From Bryobacter sp964387685 (GTDB taxonomy: Bacteria; Acidobacteriota; Terriglobia; Bryobacterales; Bryobacteraceae), in contig CAYLXK010000019.1 of NCBI GenBank assembly GCA_964387685.1, positions 45,450 through 109,449 on the forward strand: a DNA stretch of 64,000 bases, given 5' to 3'. Each line of letters begins with the position of its first letter. The first letter of the stretch is position 1. The notes beneath the pieces were generated by a model. The model worked only from the letters and a program-made list of their open reading frames with translations. It was not told where the DNA came from and searched no databases. The position numbers and the translations under genes were made by a program. Below, piece by piece: positions 44,135-52,713 of the stretch.

Positions 44135-45060
44135 GCGCGCCACCCGAAGCGGAAGATCGGTGTTTCCAGGGCAAGAAGCGTGAGCGCTAGCGCGGTCGTG
44201 TTCATTGTGCAGGCCTGCGTCTCGCTCATTCGCCGAAGTGATTCCCGAAACGGAGCGGAACTGATCTCCGGGAGGTTTGCCAGGGCAAGGACACCCCACG
44301 CTAATGAATAGGGCGATGGGCACGATTGCAGCCGACGCTCAAGATAATGGGCGGCCTTCTGGACATGGCTTGAATTGACCCGTCCATGCGCTCGCAGGGC
44401 GCAGACTGCCATGGCTGTGAAGTCAGGGTGCGGATCGAGGTCGATGCCAAAGGCGTGGCCGTTGCCGGCGTTCCATCCGCCGGACGGGCAGGCCCTGTCC
44501 TGCAGCATCGCGATCGCGGAAGGAATACGGTTTGATGACTTACCCCAGGCGGCGTAGGCGAGAAGCACGAGGGCCGTGGGGGCGACCCAACTCACGGTGT
44601 TCTGTACCCATGGCCAGCCGGACTTGGCGGGATCGAAGCGCACTTTGCGGTCAAATAGCCGGAACTTCCATTGCCATAGCCAATGGCCTTCGCGTCCCTT
44701 CGTCTGATCTAGCCACTTGAAGCCTCGCGACGCGGCTTCTTCGCTTCTCTCACTCGGCTTGCAGTGTGCGAGGGCGAGGAGGGCGAGTCCGGTAGCGTAT
44801 GCATTCGGAATGGCGGTGACCGGGCAATTGGACCAGGCGCCACAAGGCAGTTGCGCGTTGAGAAGTTCCGTGGTGCCCAAGTTTGACCTTCGGAGCGCGA
44901 TTCGCCGGAGGGCCATCTCTTCCATATTGCGTGGGAGCCGCGCCTGAAGCTCGGCTTCGAGTAGGGAGCATTCCATCACTGGCATGATGGCTTGACGGTA
45001 GAGCAGTTGTGCGATTTCACGAAACGAGTTGCTGGAAACTCGCTTTGGCCTGCGACGCAT
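44131..45060 (-). CDS. Prenyltransferase/squalene-cyclase-repeat protein
   Basis: A 309-residue helical protein with repeated segments of the terpene-cyclase/prenyltransferase toroid: NAQLPCGAWSNCPVTAIPNAYATGLALLALAH in shape, RACPSGGWNAGNGHAFG, HPDFTAMAVCALRAHG and PYSLAWGVLALANL. The catalytic Asp-rich motif of squalene cyclases is not obvious, so it may be a scaffold or an unknown enzyme. The ATG at 45060 was chosen because a longer frame would run into the opposite MoxR gene. Only 18 bases separate it from that divergent gene. Confidence 0.75.
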   Translation of the reverse strand: MRRRPKRVSSNSFREIAQLLYRQAIMPVMECSLLEAELQARLPRNMEEMALRRIALRRSNLGTTELLNAQLPCGAWSNCPVTAIPNAYATGLALLALAHCKPSERSEEAASRGFKWLDQTKGREGHWLWQWKFRLFDRKVRFDPAKSGWPWVQNTVSWVAPTALVLLAYAAWGKSSNRIPSAIAMLQDRACPSGGWNAGNGHAFGIDLDPHPDFTAMAVCALRAHGRVNSSHVQKAAHYLERRLQSCPSPYSLAWGVLALANLPEISSAPFRESLRRMSETQACTMNTTALALTLLALETPIFRFGWRA

Positions 45061-45078
45061 GCTGCGTAGACTGCCAAC

Positions 45079-46017
45079 ATGTTCGACTCGCCTGAATCTG
45101 TTGCGTTCGGCCTGCGGAACGCGGGGTATGCGACGGACCCCGTATTGGTCCAGATCATTTGGCTCGCGACGCGCATGCAGAAGCCCATCTTGATTGAGGG
45201 TCCGCCTGGCACCGGCAAAACGTACCTGGCGCAAGCATTCGCGGCGGCGGCGCGGACGGAGTTGATTCGCTTGCAATGTTTCGAGGGAATCACGGAGCGC
45301 CAGGCGATTGGATCTTTCGATGAGGCACTGCAGCGCCTTTTCCTCGAAACTCAAGGGAATGAAGTTGAGCGGCAATGGGACGCGTTGCGCGGCCGGCTGC
45401 ATACGCTGGACTTCTTTACGCATGGGCCGCTACTCCAAGCTGTGTTGCAACCCAAACCCGTGGTGCTGCTGATCGATGAGCTCGACAAGGTGGACCAAAA
45501 GTTTGAGGCGCTGCTGCTGGAAATCCTTTCGGACTGGCAGATCACTGTGCCCAAGCTGGGGACCGTGAAGGCTCACACGATTCCTTTCGTGGTGATGACA
45601 TCGAACCAGGAGCGGCGGCTCGGCGACCCATTGCGGAGACGCAGCCTGTACCAACGAATCGAGCACCCCGATGTGAAGAAGGAAGCCGAGATCCTCGATA
45701 TCCGAACCGTGGACGCTCCGCTGGAATTGAAAGCGCAGGCCGTTGGCCTGGCGCAAGCACTGCGCGGATACAACCTGGTGAAGCCGCCATCCATTGATGA
45801 GATCGTTCAGTTCGTTCGTGCACTGCAACTGTTGGGCCGGACCGAGATTCGTCCAGAGGACCGGGATGTGTTACTGCCATTCTTGGCCAAAACGGAAGAG
45901 GACGTGAAGCGACTCCTGCTGCGCGATGGCTTCAGCAGTCTGGTTGCTACTGCGCGCGAGTATCGCGATCAGGCGCTGCGGGCGATGATGGGTGCTGACC
46001 CGGGGGGCATCGCATGA
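45079..46017 (+). CDS. MoxR-family AAA+ ATPase, first gene of the secretion operon
   Basis: A 312-residue AAA+ ATPase with Walker A GPPGTGKT (residues 41-48) and Walker B LLIDELDKVD. The order and length fit the MoxR family, which helps assemble or activate protein complexes, usually with a VWA-domain partner; no such partner is here. Its stop overlaps the next ATG (ATGA), so it is the first gene of the type IV secretion operon and may act in its assembly. The start is 18 bases from the divergent prenyltransferase-repeat gene. Confidence 0.9.
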   Translation: MFDSPESVAFGLRNAGYATDPVLVQIIWLATRMQKPILIEGPPGTGKTYLAQAFAAAARTELIRLQCFEGITERQAIGSFDEALQRLFLETQGNEVERQWDALRGRLHTLDFFTHGPLLQAVLQPKPVVLLIDELDKVDQKFEALLLEILSDWQITVPKLGTVKAHTIPFVVMTSNQERRLGDPLRRRSLYQRIEHPDVKKEAEILDIRTVDAPLELKAQAVGLAQALRGYNLVKPPSIDEIVQFVRALQLLGRTEIRPEDRDVLLPFLAKTEEDVKRLLLRDGFSSLVATAREYRDQALRAMMGADPGGIA

Positions 46018-46466
46018 GGGCAGCGCTCATTTGTGGATTGGCGCTTTGCGTCCCCGCGCTCGGGCAGACAGCCAGCTTCTTGGAAGTCGCAGACCGATGG
46101 GCAGACCATTTCGGGGTGGCGCGGGAATTGGTGCGTGCGGTGATTGAGGCGGAATCCAACTGGAACGTACGCGCCGTCTCGCCGGCCGGGGCTGTTGGCT
46201 TAATGCAGTTGATGCCAGAGACTGCGGCGGCCTTTGGTGTGCGAAACCGATTCGACGCGGCGGAGAACATTCGGGGCGGAGTCGCGTATCTTGCTTTCCT
46301 GTTCGAAAGATTCGACGGCGACCTGCGTTTGGTTGTCGCGGCCTATAACGCTGGGCATGGCCGCATCGGTAGGGCTGGGCTGAGCTACCGCAATCCGGAG
46401 ACGGTCAGCTATGCCCAGCGAGTTGCGCATTTGTACCACCAATATCGGAGGGACTTGAGGAAATGA
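46014..46466 (+). CDS. Lytic transglycosylase, VirB1-like
   Basis: A 150-residue secreted peptidoglycan hydrolase: signal peptide (MRAALICGLALCVPALGQ), then the SLT domain with catalytic Glu in AEAESNWNVRA (near residue 47), AVSPAGAVGLMQLMPETAAAFGV and VVAAYNAGHGR. In type IV secretion this enzyme opens the cell wall for the channel. It is coupled by ATGA overlaps both to the MoxR gene before it and to the VirB9-like gene after it. Confidence 0.93.
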   Translation: MRAALICGLALCVPALGQTASFLEVADRWADHFGVARELVRAVIEAESNWNVRAVSPAGAVGLMQLMPETAAAFGVRNRFDAAENIRGGVAYLAFLFERFDGDLRLVVAAYNAGHGRIGRAGLSYRNPETVSYAQRVAHLYHQYRRDLRK

Positions 46467-47389
46467 AATCGATCGTCCTGTTTCTTGCATTAGGTGTGCT
46501 CGCTGGTCAAACTGTGCCGGTAGTGAGCAAGCGGACCCAGACGGATCAAGTACAAGTGGTTCGCGTGGCGCCGCGGTTCGCGACAGCCATCCGAGTTTCA
46601 GAGCCTGTGAGTTCATTGGTGCTGGGTGATCCAGAAAAGTTTCTGGCCGAGCACTCCGACAAGGAGCCGACCCTTGTGCTGGTTAAGCCGACATCGGAAC
46701 TGCCCGGCGAGTCGAACCTGTTGGTTCTGACTACGACCGGACGCCAATACAGCTTTCTGCTTCGTGCAGATTCGGGTGGAGGGAGACAGGTAGACTTCGT
46801 CCTGGCCTACAAACCGCGCGGGAGCTTCCTGGTGGAGGAAAGCGTACTGGCCAGGTCGGAGGTTGCAGGAATCAGTGCACTTCAGCGTGTCCAGCCAGAA
46901 GCAGTCCCGGACACACTAGTAGCGCGTCTCCAGCGGCAGCAACTTGCCCCACTTCCACCGCTTTTTGGAGCCAAACCTCCTTCCCAGACCGAGAAGGGCG
47001 ACCGGATCAGGGCGGGTGTTTCCGAAGTGATCGACGAGGGTCGCACGGTGATGGTGTTGTTTTCCGCAGTGAATCCTCAATTGAGGGCAATCGAGATCAT
47101 GCCGCCGCAGGTGCAGTTGGCGGGCAAGTCCCGGCAGGGTGCACTGATTCGCAAAGATCAATGGACCACTAGTGAGCAATTGCCCGTGCTGGACTTTCGC
47201 CTTTCGCGGCGGCGACTCGGCCCCGGCGAGCGCGTGGATGGGGTCGTGGTGTTCACCCGGCCCGGCTTTAAGCAGGCGCATGAAAGCTTGTTTCTGCAAC
47301 TGGCCGAGAGCGGCGCGGTGGATCAACCCGCACTGGCACCGATCGGCTTTGGGGTCTCTGCAATCCGAGAGGAGGTTCGTCATGACTGA
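46463..47389 (+). CDS. VirB9/TrbG-like outer-membrane secretion protein
   Basis: A 308-residue secreted beta-rich protein (signal peptide MKSIVLFLALGVLAGQTV). The N-terminal part (TQTDQVQVVRVAPRFATAIRV, EPVSSLVLGDPEKF, SNLLVLTTTGRQYSFLL) has the layout of VirB9/TrbG. The C-terminal part is longer and unlike standard VirB9. It lies between the VirB1-like and VirB10-like genes, as expected. Its end overlaps the next ATG by eight bases. The VirB9 call rests on the N-terminus and the neighbours. Confidence 0.72.
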   Translation: MKSIVLFLALGVLAGQTVPVVSKRTQTDQVQVVRVAPRFATAIRVSEPVSSLVLGDPEKFLAEHSDKEPTLVLVKPTSELPGESNLLVLTTTGRQYSFLLRADSGGGRQVDFVLAYKPRGSFLVEESVLARSEVAGISALQRVQPEAVPDTLVARLQRQQLAPLPPLFGAKPPSQTEKGDRIRAGVSEVIDEGRTVMVLFSAVNPQLRAIEIMPPQVQLAGKSRQGALIRKDQWTTSEQLPVLDFRLSRRRLGPGERVDGVVVFTRPGFKQAHESLFLQLAESGAVDQPALAPIGFGVSAIREEVRHD

Positions 47390-48884
47390 GGAACGGCATC
47401 CGTCACAAGACTGGAATGAAGAAGAGAGAGGTGAGTCCGAGGTTGTCGAGGAGCAGTCTGACCGCGATGACCACGACGATCGGGCGGAAGAACCTGACTC
47501 GCCCGACGAAGCGGCGAGCGGGGAATCGTTCTTTGACCGGGTACGGGCTCGCTTTGCGGCTCCTGCAAGCCGCGACAGCAAATCTACAGAACGGACGCGC
47601 GGGTTGGTCGTTTTGGTTGGGGCCAGTGTGGCGTGCCTGTTCCTGTTTGTGGGAATGTTCACGACCGATGCTGACAGCACCAAGAAACCGCGCGGAACGG
47701 GGCCCAATCTAGGCCGGCCAGCAACGGAGACGACCAACCAAGAGAATGGAAATCGGTCGCCTGTACCGCAGTTGAACGTCAACCAGCAGCCCAACGAGGA
47801 AACGAACGAACTAACCGAGCAAGACTTGCTCGGAACGATGCGGAATAGGGTTCCGCTGCAGCATACGGCGCAAGAGCCGGCGAAAGATCTGGCATCCGTG
47901 GAATTCTCGGATGCACCGACGCCTGACCCTGCTCTCGCGGATGCGTATCGCCGGCAGAATCGGACCGTGCCACCACCGGCTCCAGCTACGACCAACTGGG
48001 AGGCAGCGATTGCCGACTACCAGAGCCGCCAGCCGAAGCCAGCAAATACCCAACCGCCCCCTGTACCCGCATTGAAGGAGGTTCCCCAACTGGGAAAGTC
48101 GTCCATCATTTTTGTCCGTTCCCAGGCGGCAAATGTCTCAAACCCTGCACGCGTGAAGCCTACTCTCGCGCGAGTCAGTGGCCGGGGCCTTCCGCAAGGG
48201 ATGGCCTTGGTGGCCCGACTTCAACATGGGGTCAGTTCCGCAGCCAAGGCACCGGTAATTTCGGTCATCGAGTACAACTACGAGGAAGCTGGCGAAATCC
48301 TTGTACCGGCTGGCACGAAGGCTTACGGGGAATTGACCGGCGCAACACCCCAGGGCTGGGTGACGCTGAAGTTTCATTCGCTCGAATTCCCAAGCGGGGA
48401 GACGGAGGAGATCTCCGGGAGCGCGCTTGGAATGCAACGGCAGGCATTGCGTGGGGAGGTATCGGGCCTGAATCAAGGTAAGCGATTCTTGACGCGTGCG
48501 CTGACGGGTGTGGGCACGATTGCAGCCTTTGCCGTGGGTGGGCGCGGGCTCAGCGGCGGTATCGACAATTCGGTTCTGTTGAGAGAGCGGATCGCGTCCA
48601 ACGTGGCGCTCGCGGGAGAACAAGAACTCGCTCGATTAGCCTACCAGCAGAACATTGTTGTCACAGTGCCTGCGAACACGCGCTTCTATCTCGTCTTGCA
48701 GGAGCGATCCGAGGTGCAATCAGGCGGTCGAGCACAACCTGAGGCAAGTTCGTCCCCGGGAAGTCCTACCGTATCGACGATCTCAGAAGCTGAACTCCGT
48801 GAGTTGATTCAGATCCGCGAGGAAATGCGGGAGGCAAACCGGATGCTCAGGCGCAGCGAAGCTTCGAGTCCAGTAAGACCTTAG
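47382..48884 (+). CDS. virB10: VirB10/TrbI-like channel protein
   Basis: A 500-residue protein with a charged cytoplasmic tail (about residues 1-72, many Glu and Asp), one membrane segment (RGLVVLVGASVACLFLFVG, about 73-92), a long Pro/Gln-rich periplasmic linker and a VirB10/TrbI C-terminal domain (ILVPAGTKAYGELTGA, LKFHSLEFPSGETEEISG, TVPANTRFYLVL). VirB10 spans both membranes and links inner ATPases to the outer pore. The start at 47382 was chosen because it opens the acidic tail and follows GAGGAGG. Confidence 0.9.
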   Translation: MTEERHPSQDWNEEERGESEVVEEQSDRDDHDDRAEEPDSPDEAASGESFFDRVRARFAAPASRDSKSTERTRGLVVLVGASVACLFLFVGMFTTDADSTKKPRGTGPNLGRPATETTNQENGNRSPVPQLNVNQQPNEETNELTEQDLLGTMRNRVPLQHTAQEPAKDLASVEFSDAPTPDPALADAYRRQNRTVPPPAPATTNWEAAIADYQSRQPKPANTQPPPVPALKEVPQLGKSSIIFVRSQAANVSNPARVKPTLARVSGRGLPQGMALVARLQHGVSSAAKAPVISVIEYNYEEAGEILVPAGTKAYGELTGATPQGWVTLKFHSLEFPSGETEEISGSALGMQRQALRGEVSGLNQGKRFLTRALTGVGTIAAFAVGGRGLSGGIDNSVLLRERIASNVALAGEQELARLAYQQNIVVTVPANTRFYLVLQERSEVQSGGRAQPEASSSPGSPTVSTISEAELRELIQIREEMREANRMLRRSEASSPVRP

Positions 48885-49002
48885 TTCCGCCGTCGACCTT
48901 GTTTCATAGAGGCTCAGTTCAATCGATCTAGCGAAATCCTTCTGGGTTGGAAGTCCCGATTGAAGCGGCTATTCTGAGGGTGTTCGGAGGGGATGCCCAA
49001 GA

Positions 49003-51036
49003 ATGCCGCAAACTGTCGGATCCGATTCGGCGACTTGGGGGCCGGCGCACTGGTTGGGTCGGTTCTTGCGCGGCGGTGTGGATGCGCTCTGGGCGGAAGC
49101 CGAGTTCTTGCAAAGCCGAATGCGGGGAGCATCGGCAGAAGAACGAACTACATGGATGCAACGCTTCTTAATCGGAACGCTGATTGTAGTCTGCGAGTAT
49201 TACCTCCTCTATCGGGTCCTGGATCGGCGCGACAGTGCGCTGGCATTTGCGACCAGTTGGGTCGTGCTGTTCCTGCTCCCGAGGCCCGTACCGAGACTTA
49301 TTTTGCTGGCGGGTCGGTCCTTCGCGTTCGTCACCACAATTACGGTCTTGTCGGTGGGGCTGGACACGGCTGCGCTGGCTATTCCCACGATCGGCACCTG
49401 GAATGGCTTGATCTGGTTCGCTGCAATGTCCGTCCTTCTGGTTTGGACTTTGGCTGCACTGCGTCCGCGAGGCCTAATAACTGCGATCCCGCAACCAAGC
49501 AGCACGGTGCCGGTCGCTGTCGAGGTGAACGTTCCAAGGGTGCGCCATCAAGACGTCGGCGGAGCGGATTCGGCGAAGCGGGAAATCTCACTGGTAGCTA
49601 ACAATCGCTTTCATAAGAACGGTAAGGGAATCGTTCGGAACGGTGTCTCGCTCTACGGCCCGCAGGGCACAGGAAAGAACCTGTTGGCCGAAGCCACGGC
49701 CGGCGAGTTTGGGGCGAAGTTCCTTCAGGTGCGCTGCCCTGAGTTGCTGGGCTCGGCGATTGGTTCAACTTCTGCGCAGATCAGGCAGGTTTTTGAAGAG
49801 GCGGAGCGAATGCGTCCCGTTGTCTTGTTTCTCGACGAGGTCGATGCAATTGGAAGCAAGAAGCAAGCGCAGGGAGCAGGGACCGATGCTGGAGGGGGCG
49901 GGCGCGAGCACAATGCCGTCACGACCCAATTGATGCAGTCCATCGACAAGTATCGTCCGGTCGAGGGCTTGCTGATCGTCGCCGCTACGAATTCTCTCGA
50001 TGGCTTGGAACCAACGCTGATTCGTGAGGGTCGGTTTGACGTTAAGCTGCGACTCGACCTGCCCGATCACGCTGAGCGGGCAGCGATCCTGTCGAGCATC
50101 TTAAAGCGATCAGCTCCAGCGACGCCAGAGATTGTGGAGGTTGCGAGACGGACGCCAGGGTGGAGTCCGGCCCGGTTGCGCGCGTTAGTGGATCGAGCGA
50201 TGCTTCAGGCTAGCGGTGCGACGGCAACAGATCGCGACGTACTGGCAACGCTCGAAGAATCCGGCGGACACGACCGGCCGCAAGTTGAAGTCGTCCATTG
50301 GGACCAGGTGGTTCTCCCTGGGCCGGTAGTGTCCGACATCAAGTCGATTCTGCGGCTCTTGTCTCCCGGTCCAGTCGAACAACTCGGTGTCCCTGTGCCA
50401 TCGGGCCTTGTGTTGGTGGGCCGGCCAGGAACGGGCAAGACGCTGGTGGCGCGATTGATTGCCTCGCAGGCCAAGCGCATTTTCTACGCGATTATGCCGA
50501 GTGATGTCTTGAGCGGTTCGGTGGGCGGATCCGTCAAGCGGTTGTCAGAGTTGTTTGCCCGCGCGCGGGAGCATGCTCCTTCGATTCTGTTCTTCGATGA
50601 GATGGATGCGCTGTTTCCCGTTGTGACGGGGTACGGTAGCCAGCATGATGTGCAGTTGGTGGAACAAGCATTGATCGAGATCAGTGATCTCCGTCCGGAG
50701 CACCAAGTCTTTCTGATTGGGACAACCAACGACCTTTCTCGTGTGGACCCACGGATTCTGCGAGGAGGTCGATTCAGCGAAAAGGTTGAGATTGGTTTAC
50801 CGGACGATGATGGGTATCGTCGGCTGGTGAGCATGAACTTTCCTGCCATCCAGTTGTCTTCCGTGCTGACTGACATGCGAATCGTGGAGATGTTGCGCGG
50901 GTTGAGCCCCGCCGAGATCTACGCCGTGGCGAGCGCAGCGAAGCGCTTTGCGCTGACCCGGACACCAGAAGGTGCAGCGCGCCTAAAGCCTATCGAGGCA
51001 AACGACATTGAGTTGGCGATCGCTCGCGTCCGCTAG
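49003..51036 (+). CDS. Membrane-anchored tandem AAA+ ATPase
   Basis: A 677-residue protein with about four membrane segments in its first 155 residues, followed by two AAA+ modules of the FtsH/Cdc48 class. Module 1: VSLYGPQGTGKNLLAEA (Walker A ends in Lys-Asn instead of Lys-Thr/Ser), Walker B VLFLDEVDA, sensor AATNSLDG. Module 2: LVGRPGTGKTLVARL, Walker B ILFFDEMDA, GTTNDLSR. No protease domain follows. It lies between the VirB10-like and pilin genes, where known systems have no such gene. It could remodel pilin or replace a missing secretion ATPase. GGAGGGG precedes the ATG. Confidence 0.88.
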   Translation: MPQTVGSDSATWGPAHWLGRFLRGGVDALWAEAEFLQSRMRGASAEERTTWMQRFLIGTLIVVCEYYLLYRVLDRRDSALAFATSWVVLFLLPRPVPRLILLAGRSFAFVTTITVLSVGLDTAALAIPTIGTWNGLIWFAAMSVLLVWTLAALRPRGLITAIPQPSSTVPVAVEVNVPRVRHQDVGGADSAKREISLVANNRFHKNGKGIVRNGVSLYGPQGTGKNLLAEATAGEFGAKFLQVRCPELLGSAIGSTSAQIRQVFEEAERMRPVVLFLDEVDAIGSKKQAQGAGTDAGGGGREHNAVTTQLMQSIDKYRPVEGLLIVAATNSLDGLEPTLIREGRFDVKLRLDLPDHAERAAILSSILKRSAPATPEIVEVARRTPGWSPARLRALVDRAMLQASGATATDRDVLATLEESGGHDRPQVEVVHWDQVVLPGPVVSDIKSILRLLSPGPVEQLGVPVPSGLVLVGRPGTGKTLVARLIASQAKRIFYAIMPSDVLSGSVGGSVKRLSELFARAREHAPSILFFDEMDALFPVVTGYGSQHDVQLVEQALIEISDLRPEHQVFLIGTTNDLSRVDPRILRGGRFSEKVEIGLPDDDGYRRLVSMNFPAIQLSSVLTDMRIVEMLRGLSPAEIYAVASAAKRFALTRTPEGAARLKPIEANDIELAIARVR

Positions 51037-51085
51037 CCTCTTTCCACAAACTCGTTTGTAGATTTCTCAATAGCGCCTTATTCTG

Positions 51086-51132
51086 CCTCCCAAGTTCATG
51101 CCTCTGCATGAGCCCATTTCAGACCTGGGAGG
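51086..51132 (+). promoter_or_regulatory. Predicted hairpin covering the pilin ribosome-binding site
   Basis: CCTCCCA (51086-51092) pairs with TGGGAGG (51126-51132), which contains the GGGAGG ribosome-binding site of the pilin gene. Inside lies a perfect hairpin, TCATGC-CTCT-GCATGA (51096-51111). The ATG follows at 51142. Such a fold would limit translation unless it is opened. Confidence 0.5.
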
Positions 51133-51141
51133 AACACCTCG

Positions 51142-51507
51142 ATGAAACGACTTTTCGGTGATCGGCGCTCGGCGATTATCCTGCTGACGGCCGTTCTCCT
51201 TCTCCTTGTGGGCACGCAAGCAGTCTTGCTGGCCCAGAACCTTGGCGCTGCCCCGCAGACGAACGTTGCTGTACAAGGGCAAACCGGCGCTCAGCCGGAA
51301 GGCGCATTCCTGAATCTTGTGAATTGGATCGGCAACGTGATCGCACCAGTGGGCGCCGGGTTGGCGATCGCTGCCGGGCTTGTGTCTTACATCTCAGGGC
51401 GGGGCGTTATGCGTTATGTCATCACGGCGCTTGGCTGTCTGGCCATTTCCGGTGTCACACGCCTGCTCGAATTCTGGATCACCCAGGGCGGAGGTGGCGT
51501 GTCCTAA
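51142..51507 (+). CDS. VirB2/TrbC-like pilin
   Basis: A 121-residue protein with a long signal sequence (SAIILLTAVLLLLVGTQAVLL, cleaved near QAVLLAQ) and two hydrophobic segments joined by a short basic loop (PVGAGLAIAAGLVSY and YVITALGCLAISGV). This is the layout of VirB2/TrbC pilins. It ends in a glycine-rich tail (TQGGGGVS). The pattern LVNWIGNVIAP ... ISGVTRLLEF is repeated twice in the nearby gene 52254-52709. Its ribosome-binding site lies in a predicted hairpin. Confidence 0.8.
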   Translation: MKRLFGDRRSAIILLTAVLLLLVGTQAVLLAQNLGAAPQTNVAVQGQTGAQPEGAFLNLVNWIGNVIAPVGAGLAIAAGLVSYISGRGVMRYVITALGCLAISGVTRLLEFWITQGGGGVS

Positions 51508-51575
51508 TCGCGCCCGAAGATTCGCTGGGAGTCCAAATGTAGTAAGGGCTCCCGGCAAATCCCAAGAGACATCCC

Positions 51576-52238
51576 ATGCCAACTCTTCTTTACGACGTGA
51601 TGCGAGTGCTTCTGCTCCTGACGGGGCCGGCCGCATTCATCTGCCTCCTGAACGCCGGGATCTCTCTGCGCAAAGAAGGCGGTACCGTGTTCTGGATTGG
51701 TGGCGGGTTCTCGAAGTGGATGTTGTGGGCAGTGATCTTCCTGGGGCTGGAGCCTACGCTGAGCTGGTTCCAGTTCTTGGGGATACCCGTCTTCTTCCCG
51801 CCTGGCGCAGCCATTGGAACGCCGTGGCTGGCAAACATCCAGCAGGGGCTGACCACGTTCGTGAACTCGTTCATAGTGGCGCGGGTCGTTCCGGTGGCTG
51901 CTGCCTACTTTGTGGTGCGCGCCGTTCTGGATACGGCTTCGGGCGCGGGTCCGCTGCCTTCGCTTTTGAGTGCCATGTTTCTGCTGGCGATCTCCAGCAC
52001 ACATGCATTGATCGATGGATGGACTCCGGCTGGCAACCGATTTTCAATCGTCGTCGGCCTGGAGTCGATGTGGACCTACCTGGCCAGCCGAATCATGCCC
52101 ATCGCCGCCGGGCTGGCAATCTGCGGGGCGATACTCCAGTTCGCCTTCAACCGGCCTGGATATCTCCGTCTGGTGGTGTGCGCCGGTGGCTTTTTGACGA
52201 TCAACGCGCTCTGGATTCTGATTAACCGAATGATGTGA
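51576..52238 (+). CDS. Polytopic membrane protein of the secretion operon
   Basis: A 220-residue protein with about six hydrophobic segments (for example MRVLLLLTGPAAFICLL, WMLWAVIFLGLEPTLSWF, AVLDTASGAGPLPSLLSAMFLL in part). No catalytic motif is visible. It lies between the two pilin-like genes. It may belong to the inner-membrane platform. I do not recognise a family. Confidence 0.72.
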   Translation: MPTLLYDVMRVLLLLTGPAAFICLLNAGISLRKEGGTVFWIGGGFSKWMLWAVIFLGLEPTLSWFQFLGIPVFFPPGAAIGTPWLANIQQGLTTFVNSFIVARVVPVAAAYFVVRAVLDTASGAGPLPSLLSAMFLLAISSTHALIDGWTPAGNRFSIVVGLESMWTYLASRIMPIAAGLAICGAILQFAFNRPGYLRLVVCAGGFLTINALWILINRMM

Positions 52239-52253
52239 CTCAGGGGAGGACTT

Positions 52254-52709
52254 ATGAACTTTCTGAACGGACTCACCAATCTGACGAACTGGTTCGGCAA
52301 TGTGATCATGCCGACCCTCGCCGCCTTGTTCTTCGTCGTTTCGGTGCTGCGCTTCTCGCGAGGTGGCTCGCACCAATACTCGATGTACGCGGGAGTCGCG
52401 GCGTTGATGGTGTCTGGCCTCTTGCGTGGCATCGAACGATTCGCCCAGCAGCGCGCATGGAACGACCCCGATGCGGTCTGGATCACGTTGCTCGGTTTGG
52501 TGAATTGGTCCGCCAATGTATTCCTGCCTTTGTATGGCGTCCTGCAAGTTGTCATCGGAGTAATGCACATCGGCGGGATGGGCTTCCGCATCTATCCCGG
52601 GGCGCCGTGGGCGAGACACATTCTCTCGGCCATGATCTGCTTTGGCCTTTCCGGCGTTTTGCGGCTTGCGGAATACTTCGTGGCTCAGGGAACGGGAGGC
52701 GTGAGCTAA
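52254..52709 (+). CDS. Duplicated pilin-like protein (two VirB2-like units)
   Basis: A 151-residue membrane protein whose halves repeat one pattern: LTNWFGNVIMP ... VSGLLRGIERF, then LVNWSANVFLP ... LSGVLRLAEYF. The same pattern occurs once in the nearby pilin (LVNWIGNVIAP ... ISGVTRLLEF), and both proteins end in a Gly-Gly-Val-Ser tail. This suggests two fused pilin units. There is no cleavable signal peptide at its N-terminus. It may be an inner-membrane cap, a minor pilin or a pilus base. GGGGAGGA precedes the ATG. Confidence 0.75.
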   Translation: MNFLNGLTNLTNWFGNVIMPTLAALFFVVSVLRFSRGGSHQYSMYAGVAALMVSGLLRGIERFAQQRAWNDPDAVWITLLGLVNWSANVFLPLYGVLQVVIGVMHIGGMGFRIYPGAPWARHILSAMICFGLSGVLRLAEYFVAQGTGGVS

Positions 52710-52713
52710 GGCC

